Of a DNA stretch of 64,000 bases, positions 6,733-14,502 are shown in pieces. The notes below the pieces were generated by a model, which saw nothing but the letters and a program-made list of their open reading frames with translations, had not been told where the DNA came from and did no database searches. Position numbers and translations under genes: made by a program. Source of the stretch: Gandjariella thermophila. Its GTDB lineage: Bacteria; Actinomycetota; Actinomycetes; Mycobacteriales; Pseudonocardiaceae. Numbering within the stretch: position 1 is the first letter of the stretch; the number at the start of each line of letters is the position of its first letter. Location of the stretch: NCBI RefSeq assembly GCF_005405885.1, contig NZ_BJFL01000012.1:62001-126000 (forward strand), in the 5' to 3' direction.

Positions 6733-9288
6733 TCACCCTGGCGGGCCCTCCTGGAGCAGCATCCGAAGCTGGTCGAGCAGTTCGCTGCGGCTGGTGCAGC
6801 CGAGCCGCTGCCGCATGCGGGCCATGTGGTGCTCGACGGTCTTGGCGGAGATGAACAGGCGGTCGCCGACCTGTTTGTAGGTCAGCCCGGCGAGCACCAG
6901 CCGGGCCACCTCCTGCTCGCGCTCGCTGAGCGTGCCGGTGCCGGCCGGGTCCGCGGCGGTCCGGCCGCGGCCGGACGAGCGGCCGCCCGTGGCCGGGGCC
7001 GGTGCCTTGGTCCCGGGCGAGCGTCCCTGCAGCAGCCGGGCGCAGTCCAGCAGGCTGACCATGGCCTTGCGGTCGGAGGTGCGGATCGCCGCCTGCCCGG
7101 CCAATCGGGCGGCGTCCCACCACAGGCCGGCGTCGTGCAGCCCGTGCGCGGCGGTGTCCACCCTGCCCGGGTCGACCTCGCCGGTGAGCACATCCACCCA
7201 GCACGCCGCGGCGGCCGCCAGCACCGCCCGGTACCTGCCGTGCTCGCCGCCGTCGGACAGCGCGTCGGCGTGCTCCTTCGCCGCGGCGGTGTCCTGGGCG
7301 ATGATCGCGGCGTGCAGCCCGCTCCAGTGTAGCGGCGCCGACCACAGCGGCGGGTTGCCGAGCTGGGCCAGCAGCCGGTTGGCCTCGTGCAGGTGCGGCA
7401 CCAACCGGTCCTGGTCACGCAGCCGGGCGGCGGCGGTGGCGAACTCGCCCAGCGGCAGGAACGTGAACAGGTCGACCGGGTGCCGCATGATCGCCTCGCA
7501 GGCGTCGCCCCAGATCCGCTGCAACGCGGCGACGTCGCTGTCCCGCCGGGCCAGGCCGGCCTGCAGGGCGGTGGCGAACAGCCAGTCGCGGGGTTCCAGG
7601 GTCTTCCGGTTCCGGCCCGCCTCGGCCAGGTGCTCCCGGGCCGCGGCGGTCTGCCCACGCACCATGGCGATCCAGGCCCGCAGCAAGCGGTGCCGCACCG
7701 CCATCAGCGGCCCGCCCATGTCCGCGGCCACCGCCCGGTCCAGCACCGACTCGGCCACGTTCAGCTCGCCGCAGTGCAGCGCGACCAGCGCGGCCAGCGC
7801 CGCCGGGCTGTCCGGCAGCAGCACTCCGCGCGCCGCCGGCTCCAGCAGCGTGGCGGAGCGCACCAGGTTGTGTAACGCGCTGGTGGCGGACCCGGCCACC
7901 GACTCGTGCACGCCGTGCGCCATCAGCGAGGCCGCGCCGGACAGCAGGGTGGGCGGATCGTCCGGCGGCGCGGCGATCAGCAGTTGCTGCGCGCCGGCGA
8001 GCTGCCCGGTGCCGATCAGCCCGACGGTGGCGAACCCGCCGGCCGCGCCGCTGCCCGCCCACCGGTACAGCTCGGCGCTGCGGCCGAGCTGACCGCGGTG
8101 TGCCAGCGCGGTGGCGGCGATCCGCGCCCCCTCCCGGCGGTCCGGCGACTCCTCCTCGGCGATCAACCGGTCGGCCAGCCGGAGCGCGGAGTCGAGGTCG
8201 CCGGCCAGCGCGGCCGCCCGCGCCCACCGGCAGGCCAGCCGGGACACCGGCCCTCCCGCGGTGGCCGCCGCGGCGAAGAACCGCGCGGCCAGCGCCGGGT
8301 CGTCGGCCATCGCCTCCTCGCCCGCCGCCTCGAACGCGGCCGCGGCGCTCGCCCCGCCGATGCCGGTGCCCAGCAGCGGCTTGGCCAGCCCGAGCACCGA
8401 ACCGCCCCGGGCGAGCTGCAGCTCGGCCAGCCGCTGCCGCACCGCGATCCGGCGCTCCGCGGGGATCAGCGCCCGCACCGCGAGCACCCCGATCGGCAGC
8501 AGGGCGCCGTCCCGACCCAGCAGCCCGGTGGCCCTTGCCGCCTCCATCACCTCGTCCAGCGCCGTGGACTCCTCGCCGAACAGCGCGTTGAGCAGATCCA
8601 TGTGCAGGCCGACGCCGGCCTCCACGGCGAGCAGGAAGCGCAGCACGTCGGGATCGAGCCGGTCCAGGTCGTGCCGGAACGCGGCGATCGCCGCCGGGGG
8701 CACCTCCAGACTCTTCTCCCGCGCTGCCTCCCCGGACTCGGCGAGCGCGCGGACCAGCCGCTCCGCGAACGCCGGCACGCCACCCGTCCACGCCTGCACG
8801 AACTCGACCAGCGCCGGCCGCGGCCGGGCACCCAGCGACGAGCCGGCCAGCTCCCTGATCTGGTCCCGGTCCAGCGGGCCGAGGGTCAGCGGTTGCCGGG
8901 TCGGGCCGAGCACCTCGGTCAGCTCGGACAGCCCGGCGGGCCGGGGCCACGGCCGGTAGCCGACGACGAGACGGATCTGTTCCGTCTCCGCGAGACGGCG
9001 CAGGCGGTCCAGCTGCGGCTCGCCGAGCAGGTGCGCGTCGTCCACCAGCAGCGCGGTCGAGGTGGTGTCCACCGAATCGGTCATCGCCTGCCGGACACCC
9101 GCCACGTCGACGCCCGCGCTGCGGTACGCCTGGGCCAGCTCGGCGAGCAGTCTGGTCTTGCCGTAGCCGCCGGGTGCCATGACGCCCACGTGCAGCGGGG
9201 CGAACGGGTCGGCCTCGACCGCCTGCAGGAGTTCCCTGGCGTGGCGGTCGAGGATGGGCTTCGGCTGGTTCGCTGCTCGGTTGTTCAA
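6733..9288 (-). CDS. iniR: IniR-like LuxR-family signal-transduction ATPase
   Basis: An 851-residue MalT/STAND-type regulator. The N-terminus holds an AAA/NB-ARC-like ATPase with Walker A APGGYGKT (38-45) and Walker B ALLVDDAH (79-86). The middle is a long alpha-helical array, probably TPR-like, for ligand or partner binding. A LuxR helix-turn-helix ends the protein (785-851, starting LSEREQEVARLVLAG). In M. tuberculosis the similar-sized IniR (Rv0339c) lies next to iniBAC and activates it during cell-wall stress, and trehalose has been reported as its signal. Here it also sits beside iniBAC, separated by an Hsp70 gene with which it overlaps by 4 nt. The iniR name is inferred from domains and context. 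Confidence 0.82.
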   Translation of the reverse strand: MNNRAANQPKPILDRHARELLQAVEADPFAPLHVGVMAPGGYGKTRLLAELAQAYRSAGVDVAGVRQAMTDSVDTTSTALLVDDAHLLGEPQLDRLRRLAETEQIRLVVGYRPWPRPAGLSELTEVLGPTRQPLTLGPLDRDQIRELAGSSLGARPRPALVEFVQAWTGGVPAFAERLVRALAESGEAAREKSLEVPPAAIAAFRHDLDRLDPDVLRFLLAVEAGVGLHMDLLNALFGEESTALDEVMEAARATGLLGRDGALLPIGVLAVRALIPAERRIAVRQRLAELQLARGGSVLGLAKPLLGTGIGGASAAAAFEAAGEEAMADDPALAARFFAAAATAGGPVSRLACRWARAAALAGDLDSALRLADRLIAEEESPDRREGARIAATALAHRGQLGRSAELYRWAGSGAAGGFATVGLIGTGQLAGAQQLLIAAPPDDPPTLLSGAASLMAHGVHESVAGSATSALHNLVRSATLLEPAARGVLLPDSPAALAALVALHCGELNVAESVLDRAVAADMGGPLMAVRHRLLRAWIAMVRGQTAAAREHLAEAGRNRKTLEPRDWLFATALQAGLARRDSDVAALQRIWGDACEAIMRHPVDLFTFLPLGEFATAAARLRDQDRLVPHLHEANRLLAQLGNPPLWSAPLHWSGLHAAIIAQDTAAAKEHADALSDGGEHGRYRAVLAAAAACWVDVLTGEVDPGRVDTAAHGLHDAGLWWDAARLAGQAAIRTSDRKAMVSLLDCARLLQGRSPGTKAPAPATGGRSSGRGRTAADPAGTGTLSEREQEVARLVLAGLTYKQVGDRLFISAKTVEHHMARMRQRLGCTSRSELLDQLRMLLQEGPPG

Positions 9289-10751
9289 CGGCCGTCCTCG
9301 TGGTGGTGGTCGTCGCCGGTACGGTCGGTCCGCGGCTGTTCTCGGCCGGTAAACGCGCCGGGAAGGGAAAAGGATCTGGCCGTCTCCGCAACACCCGCCG
9401 GCGGCGCGGGAAGGCGCGGGGCCAGCGGCAGCACCGGCGCGAGCGTGATCGTCGAGATCAGCACCGCGCTCAGCGCGTTGGCCCGGAAACCGGGGAGGAA
9501 ACGCCGCACGCCGCGCCGCTCCGGCAGTTCCAGCGGGGTGATCTCGACCGCGGGGCGTGGCGGCGGGGCGTCGAAGTCGTCGCCGAGCGGGTCCAGCTCC
9601 GCTCGGGTGGGCACCAGCACCGAGGTCTCCTCCATCGAGGGCGGCCTGGCGTGCACCGCTTCGGAGGAGGTGACCATCCGGTACGCGGCCAGCGCGGCGC
9701 CCCGGGCCGCGGTCAGCTCCGGATCGGGCTCCACCGAGACCGGGCAGGGCAGCGCCGCCGACACCAGCTCAGCGACCAGCGGAATCCGCGCGCAGCCGCC
9801 AGTGAGCAGCACGGCCGCCAACCGTTCCGGCTCCACCGAGCCCAGCCGGAGGGCGTGCAGCAGGGTCTCCACGGTGCCGTCCAGTTCGGGACGGATCAGG
9901 TCCTCGAAGTCGGCGCGGGCCACCCGAACCTCGGCCACGCCCTGCGGCACCGGCACCGGCACAGCGGCCTCGGTCGCGGTGGACAGCCGCTCCTTCGCCA
10001 CCGCGCACTCGTGGCGCAACCGGGCCATGTTCGGCCGGGACCTCGGGTCGCCCGGATCCGGTGGCACCCACCGGCCGCCCATCTCGGTGCGCACGTGCTC
10101 CAGCAGTGCGTCGTCGAAGTGCGCGCCACCGGTGTGCTCGTTCCCCTCCATGGCGGCGACCAGTTCGAACGCCCCGCTGTCGGTGCGGAGCACCACCGAG
10201 CCGCAGAACGAGTGCTCGCCGAGCGCGTACACGGCGAGCAGGCCACCGTCGGGCACGTCCTCCCGCGCCGCATGACTCTCCCCGGCGGCGATCGGTTCCG
10301 GCAGCAGGGTCACCCGGCCCACCCCGGCGTGCCACAGCGCCTGATGCAGCAACCCGCGCCGGTAGGGGCCCCATTCGGGGGGATGGGTGAGCACCACGTG
10401 CTCCGCCGGCCCGCCGTACTGCGCCTCCGCCCGCTGCACCACCCAGGTGACCAGGTACGCGGTCAGTTCGTGCGCGGTGACCAGCCGGCCGGCGAGTAAC
10501 TGGGGCACCTCGTCGCCGACGCGGCGCACGAAGTCCCGCGCGGTGCGGGACGGCTCGACCAGGCCGCGCTGCGCGGCGGGCTCGCCGACCAGAAAGGCGC
10601 CGTCCGGTGCGACGTGGACGACGGACGGTACGCCGAAGCCCCGCCCGCCGAGCCGGACCGCGTCGGCGCGGGCCGGTCCGGGACCGCCGAGCAGGCACGT
10701 GGCGGCGGCCGTGGAGCCGGTGCCAACGTCGATGCCAAGCACGTATGGCAT
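9285..10751 (-). CDS. Hsp70 (DnaK)-family protein with C-terminal membrane anchor
   Basis: A divergent 488-residue Hsp70-family protein. The actin-like ATPase fold is clear from the phosphate-1 loop GIDVGTGSTA (6-15), the LLPEPIAAG segment and the LLTGGCARIPLV adenosine loop. There is no canonical DnaK substrate-binding domain. About 100 linker residues lead to one hydrophobic helix at about 424-443 and a short His/Asp-rich tail. It is therefore probably anchored in the membrane with a cytoplasmic ATPase. ATG 10751 follows GGAGGAA; the frame's 23 extra upstream residues are unlikely. The stop overlaps the iniR-like start by 4 nt, so the chaperone-like protein and the regulator are co-translated. 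Confidence 0.9.
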   Translation of the reverse strand: MPYVLGIDVGTGSTAAATCLLGGPGPARADAVRLGGRGFGVPSVVHVAPDGAFLVGEPAAQRGLVEPSRTARDFVRRVGDEVPQLLAGRLVTAHELTAYLVTWVVQRAEAQYGGPAEHVVLTHPPEWGPYRRGLLHQALWHAGVGRVTLLPEPIAAGESHAAREDVPDGGLLAVYALGEHSFCGSVVLRTDSGAFELVAAMEGNEHTGGAHFDDALLEHVRTEMGGRWVPPDPGDPRSRPNMARLRHECAVAKERLSTATEAAVPVPVPQGVAEVRVARADFEDLIRPELDGTVETLLHALRLGSVEPERLAAVLLTGGCARIPLVAELVSAALPCPVSVEPDPELTAARGAALAAYRMVTSSEAVHARPPSMEETSVLVPTRAELDPLGDDFDAPPPRPAVEITPLELPERRGVRRFLPGFRANALSAVLISTITLAPVLPLAPRLPAPPAGVAETARSFSLPGAFTGREQPRTDRTGDDHHHEDGR

Positions 10752-10818
10752 GTAGACGTTCCTCCAAGCCACAGCCTGCCGACACCCGTATGCCCGGGAC
10801 GTACCCCGACCGACGCCC

Positions 10819-10848
10819 ACTTTGGGTGTCCCCTGTTCGTACCAAAGT
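10819..10848. promoter_or_regulatory. Inverted repeat ACTTTGG-N16-CCAAAGT
   Basis: Perfect 7-bp arms at 10819-10825 and 10842-10848, with centres about two helical turns apart, 68 bp or more upstream of the hsp70 ATG. The A/T content is high for this genome. The spacing suits a dimeric regulator of the divergent operons. A chance match is possible. Confidence 0.4.
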
Positions 10849-10884
10849 CGTAACCCCTATGGGGAGTCAAGGGGTCGGTGAGGT

Positions 10885-10900
10885 TCCCCTAATCCCCTAA
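10885..10900. repeat. Tandem octamer TCCCCTAA x2 in the ini control region
   Basis: Two perfect head-to-tail copies of TCCCCTAA, at 10885-10892 and 10893-10900; on the other strand this reads TTAGGGGA twice. Related CCCCT cores occur at 10829-10834 and 10853-10858. The starts of the four cores (10829, 10853, 10885, 10893) differ by multiples of 8. This pattern is consistent with an array of direct binding sites for the IniR-like regulator. Confidence 0.5.
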
Positions 10901-11050
10901 CGGGACGGAGTCGATCACCCCGGTAGGCGAGTGATCGCAACCCGGAGTCATCCCCGATGATCTCCGTGTGGTCGCCGCCCTAGCGTCTCCCGCGGCGCCG
11001 GACCATCGGCCCGGCCTGCCTTCGATCCCCGTTTCGCAAGGAGACGTTTG

Positions 11051-12535
11051 ATGGCCTCTGGCTTGACGTTGCACGACTTCGTGCTCAACCTGCTGACCGA
11101 CCAAGGGGCGCGGGACGCCTTCGCGCAGGACCCGACCAGTGCCCTGCAGCACGCGGGTCTGGGTGACATCAGCGCGCAGGACGTGCAGGAGGTCATCCCG
11201 CTGGTCCTGGACTACGCCTCCGCCGCGCCCACGCAGGGCCTGAGCGCCCTGCCGCTGGAGGAGTTGGCGGACGGCCCGGCCGGCGCCATCCAGCAGCTCA
11301 AGCACCTGGCGGACGGGTGCGAGCACTTCGTCGCCAAGGCGCACGGCGGCGGCGGCCTTGGCATCAACACCCCGGGCGGTGACCTGCACGCCGGAGTCGT
11401 GGGCGCCGGCTGGATCAGCGCCTCCCACCACGGGCACCACCATGGGCACCACGACGGCCACCAGGCCTTCGGCGGGCTGGGCGACGCCGCCGACGCGCTG
11501 GACTCGCACCTGTCCCAGGCCACCTCGGCGCTGAACACGGTGACCTCCGCGGCCTCCGACCCGGGCGCAGCGTTCGACGCGCTGAAGGGTGCCCTGCCCA
11601 CCGACGCGCTGCCGACCGGCGGCCTGCCCACCGACGCGCTGCCGACCGGCGGCCTGCCGGCCGACCCCACCGGGGTGACCTCCGCGGTGACCTCGGCCCT
11701 GAGCAACCCGGGCGAGGCGCTCGGCACGGTGCAGTCGGCGCTCTCCGACCCGGCCGCGGCGACCGACCCGGCGACCACCGCGCTGTCCAACCCGACCGAG
11801 GCGCTGGGCGCGGTGCCGGGCACCGACGCGCTGCCGGTGAACCCGACCGCGGTGGCCGGTGAGGTGACCAGCGCGGCGTCCAACCCGTCCGCCGCGCTCG
11901 GCAACGTCGAGGGCGCGCTGGCCGACCCGGCCGGGACGCTCGACGCGCTGCCGGCGAACGCCTCCGCGGTGACCGGTGCGCTGCCGACCAGCGAGCTGCC
12001 GGTGGACCCGACCACGGTGACCTCGGTGCTGTCCAACCCGACCGGTGCGGTCGAGGGCGCCGCCGGCACGCTGGGCTCGGCTGCCCCGGCTCCGCTGCCC
12101 GCGATGCCCGGCGTCGAGGGTCTGCCCGGCGTTCCCGCCGCCGGCCTGCCCTCGCTGCCGAGCCTGCCGAACCTGCCGGCGGCTCCGGCCGTGCCCACCG
12201 AGGGCGCGCACGCCGCCACGCAGGCGGCCGACACCAGCGTCCACGCGGTCACCCAGGCCGCGGACACCAGCGTTCACGCGGTCGACCACGCGGTGGACGG
12301 CAGCATCCCGGCCGCCGTGCCGAACGTGACCGACGCGGCGCCGCAGGTGCACGTGCCGGACGTCAGCGGCGTGAACCCGCTGCACGACAGCCCGGTGTCC
12401 TCGGTGACCAACGCGCTGCACGACACCGGCGTGACCAACGTCGTCGACCAGCACGTGACCGACCACCTGGGCGCGGTGACCGAGCACGCCCCGGTCAACC
12501 TGCCCAACCTCGACGACCACCACCTCGGCCTCTGA
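11051..12535 (+). CDS. iniB: IniB-like protein, low-complexity
   Basis: A 494-residue protein whose first 70 residues (LTLHDFVLNLLTDQGARDAF, then the HAGLGDISAQDVQEVIPLVLD segment) match the IniB N-terminal domain. The rest is low-complexity and rich in Ala, Pro, Thr and Gly. It has a His-rich patch (about 126-138), a decapeptide LPTDALPTGG repeated in tandem, several SNPxxALG repeats and a C-terminal Ala/Val/Asp-rich part with repeated TQAADTSVHAV. There is no signal peptide or membrane helix. ATG 11051 follows AAGGAG; an upstream TTG at 11048 is less likely. IniB is strongly induced by cell-wall inhibitors in mycobacteria, but its molecular role is unknown. Confidence 0.85.
   Translation: MASGLTLHDFVLNLLTDQGARDAFAQDPTSALQHAGLGDISAQDVQEVIPLVLDYASAAPTQGLSALPLEELADGPAGAIQQLKHLADGCEHFVAKAHGGGGLGINTPGGDLHAGVVGAGWISASHHGHHHGHHDGHQAFGGLGDAADALDSHLSQATSALNTVTSAASDPGAAFDALKGALPTDALPTGGLPTDALPTGGLPADPTGVTSAVTSALSNPGEALGTVQSALSDPAAATDPATTALSNPTEALGAVPGTDALPVNPTAVAGEVTSAASNPSAALGNVEGALADPAGTLDALPANASAVTGALPTSELPVDPTTVTSVLSNPTGAVEGAAGTLGSAAPAPLPAMPGVEGLPGVPAAGLPSLPSLPNLPAAPAVPTEGAHAATQAADTSVHAVTQAADTSVHAVDHAVDGSIPAAVPNVTDAAPQVHVPDVSGVNPLHDSPVSSVTNALHDTGVTNVVDQHVTDHLGAVTEHAPVNLPNLDDHHLGL
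11594..11653 (+). repeat. Perfect 30-bp tandem duplication inside iniB
   Basis: Two identical 30-bp units (11594-11623 and 11624-11653) encode LPTDALPTGG twice, followed by a partial third copy (LPADP). The identity at synonymous positions suggests a recent slippage event, so copy number may vary between strains. Confidence 0.85.
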
Positions 12536-12561
12536 GTCGGCGGTAGCGTCGTCGCGGTAGC

Positions 12562-12607
12562 CGAGGGGGCCGAACCCGCAGCACAGCGTGCGGGTTCGGC
12601 CCCCTCG
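12562..12607 (+). terminator. Strong hairpin terminator between iniB and iniA
   Basis: A perfect 19-bp stem, 12562-12580 pairing with 12589-12607, with an 8-nt loop. The arms begin CGAGGGGGCC and end GGCCCCCTCG. It lies 26 nt after the iniB stop and 35 nt before the iniA start. No U-run follows. It should stop or attenuate transcription between iniB and iniA. Confidence 0.8.
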
Positions 12608-12642
12608 CGCATGCACGGAGCGGGACGAGGGACACTTTCCCC

Positions 12643-14502
12643 GTGACGGCACGGCCCTGGCTGGACGTTCTTGACGAGACGATTGGGGCATGCGGCAACC
12701 ACGGCAGTCCCGAGCTGGTCGAACGGCTCCGCCAGAAGCGGGCGCAACTGCTGGACCCGAGGCTGCGGGTGGCCGTGGTCGGGGAACCCAAGCAGGGCAA
12801 GAGCCAGCTGGTGAACGCGTTACTCAACGCCCCCGTCTGCGCGGTCGGCGACGACCTGACCACCACCGTGCCGACCATCGTGGAGTACTCGGACACGCCG
12901 TCCGCCGCGCTGGTCCGGGTTCCGGCGCCCGCGCCCGCACCGGCCGTCCCGCGCGCGCCCGCCGCGTCGGAGGAGCGGGTCTCCGTGCCGATCGACGAGG
13001 TCACCAGGCGGATCGACCGCAAGGACCGGGAGAAGCAGGGCAAGGTCGTCGGCGTCGAGATCGGCATCCCGCGCAAGTTGCTGGCCGACGGGCTGACCCT
13101 GATCGACACCCCGGCGGTCGGGGGCCCGGACTCGGCGCGGCACGCGAACACCTTCACCGCGCTGGACCAGGCGGATTCCGTGCTGCTCGCCACCGAGGCG
13201 ACCACGGAGCTGTCCCCGGCCGAGATCGACCTGCTGCGGCGCGTGACGAAACGTTGCCCGAACGCGCTGGTCGTCCTCACCAAGATCGATATCGCGCCGG
13301 CCTGGCGGCAGGTGGCCGAGCGCACGCGGGCGCAACTCGCCGAGGCCGGCCTCGCCGTGCCGGTGCTCGCGGTCTCCGCCGCGCTCCGGCTGGAGGCCGC
13401 GCGCACCGGCGACCGGGCGCTCAACGCGGAGTCCGGCTTTCCCGACCTGCTCGCCTCGCTGCAGCGGGACGCCGGCGGCAAGGGTGACGCGCTCGCCCGG
13501 CGCACCGTCGCGGTGGTCGCGACCGCCGCGATCGAGGAGGTGGCCGCCGCGCTGCACACCCGGGCGTCCACAGTGGACTCGGGTCGGGCCACCGTCGCGC
13601 TGTCCACCATCCAGGCCGCCCAGCGGATGGTCGAGGACCTGCGTCAGCGCACCGCCAAGTGGCAGAACATGCTGGCCGACGACATGGCCGACCTGATCTC
13701 CGACATCGACTACGACCTGCGCGACCGCACCCGCCGGATCCTCCGGGAGGCGGACCGGGCGTTCAGCGAGGCCGACCCGGCCGTGGTGTGGGAGACCTTC
13801 GGGGACTGGCTGGAGGACAACCTGGCGGAGGCCGCCGAAGCCAACTTCGCCTGGCTGGTCGAGCGCTCCCGGTGGATCGCGCACAAGATCGCCCGGCTCT
13901 TTCCGGTACGCGACGACCTCGTCCTCGGCGAGGAGTTCCACGTGCCGGACGACCTGCTCGATCACCTCGTCCGGCTGGAGCGGCCGATCCTGGAACGTTT
14001 CACCGTCGGCCAGAAGGTGTTCACCGGGCTGCGCGGGTCCTACGGCGGTGTGCTGATGGTCGGGCTGGCCACCAGCCTGGCCGGGATGAAGCCGATCAAC
14101 GCCATCTCGCTGGCGGCTGGCGTGGTGTTCGGCGGGAAGACCGTGCTGGACGAGGGCGAGGCCCGGCTCAAGCGGCGCCAGGCGGAGGCGAAGTCCGCGG
14201 TGCACCGGCACGTCGACGACTACTTCCTCAAGTTCAGCAAGGAGTGCAAGGACACCGCGCGGCAGGTGCAGCGCTCGCTGCGTGACCATTTCGCCGCGCT
14301 GGTCGAGGACCTGCAGGCGCGGATCACCGCCACCGCCGCGAACGCGAAGCAGGCGCTGCAGGCCGACGCCGACGAGCGCAACCGCCGCACCACCGAGTTG
14401 AACCAGGAACTGCAGCGACTCACCGCGCTCTACCAGCGCGCCCATGCGCTGGCCGCGCCGCCCACCGCGCTCGCCGGCACGCGCCGGGAGATCACCGCAT
14501 GA
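12643..14502 (+). CDS. iniA: IniA-like dynamin family GTPase
   Basis: A 619-residue bacterial dynamin-like protein. The GTPase motifs are complete: G1 GEPKQGKS (47-54), a threonine-rich switch I (DDLTTTVP), G3 DTP (155-157) and G4 TKID (213-216). Long helices form the stalk. A hydrophobic stretch at about 467-500 matches the membrane-inserting paddle of mycobacterial IniA, which is reported to carry out membrane fission. The start GTG 12643 lies 10 nt after GAGGGA. Its stop overlaps iniC by 4 nt, so the two GTPases are translationally coupled, as expected for a hetero-oligomer. It probably remodels or repairs the cytoplasmic membrane during envelope damage. Confidence 0.9.
   Translation: MTARPWLDVLDETIGACGNHGSPELVERLRQKRAQLLDPRLRVAVVGEPKQGKSQLVNALLNAPVCAVGDDLTTTVPTIVEYSDTPSAALVRVPAPAPAPAVPRAPAASEERVSVPIDEVTRRIDRKDREKQGKVVGVEIGIPRKLLADGLTLIDTPAVGGPDSARHANTFTALDQADSVLLATEATTELSPAEIDLLRRVTKRCPNALVVLTKIDIAPAWRQVAERTRAQLAEAGLAVPVLAVSAALRLEAARTGDRALNAESGFPDLLASLQRDAGGKGDALARRTVAVVATAAIEEVAAALHTRASTVDSGRATVALSTIQAAQRMVEDLRQRTAKWQNMLADDMADLISDIDYDLRDRTRRILREADRAFSEADPAVVWETFGDWLEDNLAEAAEANFAWLVERSRWIAHKIARLFPVRDDLVLGEEFHVPDDLLDHLVRLERPILERFTVGQKVFTGLRGSYGGVLMVGLATSLAGMKPINAISLAAGVVFGGKTVLDEGEARLKRRQAEAKSAVHRHVDDYFLKFSKECKDTARQVQRSLRDHFAALVEDLQARITATAANAKQALQADADERNRRTTELNQELQRLTALYQRAHALAAPPTALAGTRREITA

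Larger units (their letters stand above)
10752..11050. promoter_or_regulatory. Divergent control region between the hsp70/iniR-like operon and iniB
   Basis: This 299-bp gap separates two divergent operons and is relatively A/T-rich on its left side. It contains an ACTTTGG/CCAAAGT inverted repeat (10819-10848), tandem TCCCCTAA repeats (10885-10900) and further CCCCT or GGGG tracts. For iniB, a possible -10 TAGCGT lies at 10981-10986 and a clear AAGGAG at 11038-11043, 7 nt before the ATG. The hsp70 gene has its own GGAGGAA. It is the natural place for the IniR-like regulator to act; MalT-type regulators are known to bind short G-rich direct repeats. Confidence 0.6.
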
